A stretch of DNA of 64,000 nucleotides from Desulfobacterales bacterium (lineage in GTDB: Bacteria > Desulfobacterota > Desulfobacteria > Desulfobacterales > Desulfosalsimonadaceae), in the NCBI GenBank assembly GCA_034520365.1, contig JAXHNP010000007.1:434001-498000 (forward strand), written 5' to 3'. The translations under genes were made by a program, and so were the position numbers. Every line of letters starts with the position of its first letter. Positions within the stretch are counted from its first letter, which is position 1. Positions 62,560 through 64,000 of the stretch are shown piece after piece. Under the pieces are notes generated by a model. The model did not search any database, was not told the DNA's origin, and saw only the letters and a list, made by a program, of their open reading frames with translations.

Positions 62560-63454
62560 ATCTGGAAAAATTGATTTACATATCCATTCCACCGCATCGG
62601 ACGGATCACTCTCCCCGGACGCCATCCTGGCCCTGGCAGCCGAGCAGGATTTATGCGCCATTGCGCTCACCGATCATGATTCCGTCGAAGGGGTGAAAAC
62701 ACTTTTAAATGCGCAACCTCCCACTCAATTAGACCTCCTCACAGGGGTGGAAATCAGCGCCGCCCCGCCGCCCGCTTTCCGCCTTCACGGCAGTATACAC
62801 CTCCTGGGATACGGGATGGATGTATACCATTCGGGGTTCAATGAAATTCTGAACAAGCAGCAGCAGGCCCGCATAAACCGGACACCACAGATTATCGAGC
62901 GCCTGAACCATTTCGGCATCAGGGTAGCGCTTGCGGATATCCGGGCGGAAACCGGAAGTCCACAGGTCGGGCGCCCCCATATCGCCCAATGGCTGGTGAA
63001 AAAAGGCTTGGCAGCCTCCGTTGATGAGGCCTTTGACAGCTATCTCGGCAAAGGGCGGCCGGGGTATGTTGAAAAATTTCGGATTCCAGCGGATGAGGCG
63101 ATTCAGCAAATCCTAAAAGCCGGCGGCCTGGCCGTGCTGGCCCATCCCGGTCTACTTGATCTGGGGGATGCAGAAACCTATGAACGGCTTCTGCTTGAGC
63201 TCATGGCCATGGGCCTTCAGGGCATCGAGGTTTATTACCCGGGGCATTCAGCCGGCCAGCAGTCCTTTTTTACGGATCTGGCTGCAAAACTGGCCCTTCT
63301 TATCACCGGGGGCACGGATTTTCACGGGGACATCAATCCGGAAATCCGGCTGGGTATCGGCCGGGGAGATCTCTATATCCCCTACACCATCTATGAATCC
63401 ATCATGACCGTCTTAAAGAAAAACCGATCTAACTCAATCGCCTATGGAAAATGA
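62549..63454 (+). CDS. PHP-domain phosphoesterase (RNase AM/TrpH-like)
   Basis: 301 residues. TTG start at 62549, overlapping dksA by 11 bases. The metal-binding PHP motifs are KIDLHIHSTASDGSLSPDAI, CAIALTDHDSVEGVKT, LTGVEISA, the inserted QVGRPHIAQWLVKKG, VLAHPGLLD and TGGTDFHGD. Members act as 5'-3' exoribonucleases on short RNA or as 3',5'-nucleoside bisphosphate phosphatases. It overlaps rnc by 11 bases. Confidence 0.9.
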   Translation: MDYKSGKIDLHIHSTASDGSLSPDAILALAAEQDLCAIALTDHDSVEGVKTLLNAQPPTQLDLLTGVEISAAPPPAFRLHGSIHLLGYGMDVYHSGFNEILNKQQQARINRTPQIIERLNHFGIRVALADIRAETGSPQVGRPHIAQWLVKKGLAASVDEAFDSYLGKGRPGYVEKFRIPADEAIQQILKAGGLAVLAHPGLLDLGDAETYERLLLELMAMGLQGIEVYYPGHSAGQQSFFTDLAAKLALLITGGTDFHGDINPEIRLGIGRGDLYIPYTIYESIMTVLKKNRSNSIAYGK

Positions 63455-64000
63455 CAGACTCAAAGATTTGGAAGCCCGCCTGGGGTATACCTTTTCCGAT
63501 AAAGCGCACCTGCAAACCGCCCTGCGGCATAGCTCCTTTGTCAATGAGCACCCGGAAGCCGGGCTGGCGGATAATGAACGCTATGAATTTCTGGGCGATG
63601 CGGTTTTGAACATGATCATCAGCCACCTGCTCATGGAACGCTACCCCCGCTTGTCTGAAGGTGATCTGTCCCGGACCCGTTCCTACCTGGTGAACGAAAT
63701 TCAACTTTCTGAAATTGCAAAAAAAATTGATTTGGGCGGAGAAATCGAACTGGGCAAGGGCGAAATCCAGACCAAGGGACAGAAAAAAAGATCCATCCTG
63801 GCGGATGCATTTGAGGCACTGACTGCGGCGGTCTACCTGGATAGTGGATTTGACCGGACGTTTCAGATGATTGCCAACCTGTTTGACCCGCTTCTGGATC
63901 AGATTGAGATGCCTGAGCAGTTCCGGGATTTTAAAAGCCGCCTCCAGGAGATGGTCCAGACCAAACTCAAAGAAACCCCGGTCTATTTTGTTATCGAAGA
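63444..64000 (+). CDS. rnc: ribonuclease III, 3' end cut by the window
   Basis: 185 residues are visible. LGYTFSDKAHLQTALRHSSF and the signature ERYEFLGDAVLNMIIS (about 45-60) identify the RNase III catalytic domain. The second metal site is in KGQKKRSILADAFEALTAAV, then YLDSGF. The beginning of the double-stranded-RNA-binding domain (DFKSRLQEMVQTKL) follows. It processes rRNA precursors. The PHP stop lies within its first codons. Confidence 0.95.
   Translation, partial: MENDRLKDLEARLGYTFSDKAHLQTALRHSSFVNEHPEAGLADNERYEFLGDAVLNMIISHLLMERYPRLSEGDLSRTRSYLVNEIQLSEIAKKIDLGGEIELGKGEIQTKGQKKRSILADAFEALTAAVYLDSGFDRTFQMIANLFDPLLDQIEMPEQFRDFKSRLQEMVQTKLKETPVYFVIE

Overview
The window looks like chromosomal DNA of an anaerobic member of the Desulfobacterota (Desulfobacteria, most like the Desulfosarcina/Desulfobacter relatives). 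This is inferred from gene content and order: pilMNOPQ plus tandem pilT-type ATPases, the LL-diaminopimelate aminotransferase route, anaerobic ribonucleotide reductase, a siroheme/heme block beside a CcsA-type cytochrome c assembly gene, and several CoA-dependent acyl-metabolism genes. No rRNA, tRNA, CRISPR array or phage was seen. A consensus parS site at 41389-41404 beside the rpmH-rnpA-yidD-yidC-jag-mnmE cluster suggests the window lies near the replication origin.

Layout. 1-613: a decayed ssb fragment, a 49-codon membrane-protein gene with an in-frame TGA and a bacterial-SECIS-like hairpin (candidate selenoprotein), and a strong terminator. 614-10230 (minus): pilMNOPQ followed by a 12-domain Ig-like lipoprotein. 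11067-19071: lysA, a PEP-carboxykinase homologue lacking key active-site residues, a long acetyl-CoA hydrolase/transferase, a mobile element carrying a four-helix-bundle (23S-IVP family) gene, and an acyl-CoA synthetase. 19533-28341: dnaK/grpE, SRP RNA, tilS, ftsH, folP, a YbbR-domain remnant and coaX. 28354-31883 (minus): a zinc-ribbon/receiver protein, two PilT-family ATPases and yggT. 32245-35246: proC, ccdA/thioredoxin, NUDIX, small membrane protein. 35276-40188: a broken chaN, then NrdR boxes driving nrdDG, then an acyl-CoA dehydrogenase. 40276-51673 (minus): YkgJ-type protein, mnmE, jag, yidC, yidD (apparently starting at AUU), rnpA, rpmH, rng, a fused radical-SAM protein and an enoyl-CoA hydratase. 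52012-64000: dapL, pabA/pabBC, a SPOR lipoprotein, DHH phosphoesterase, MBL hydrolase, siroheme synthase domain, ccsA, hemA, dksA, PHP phosphatase and the start of rnc.

The most unusual content is a family of small transposable elements. Four intact insertions (16426-16977, 19213-19423, 31985-32137, 51763-51917) have 17-bp terminal inverted repeats of the form CACGGTRAATTTGTTCT, one end always with G and the other with A at position 7. Each is flanked by a perfect 10-bp target duplication. Three carry only an array of GC-rich hairpins; one carries the four-helix-bundle gene. No transposase is present in the window. A second, unrelated MITE-like element (45481-45631) separates yidD from yidC.
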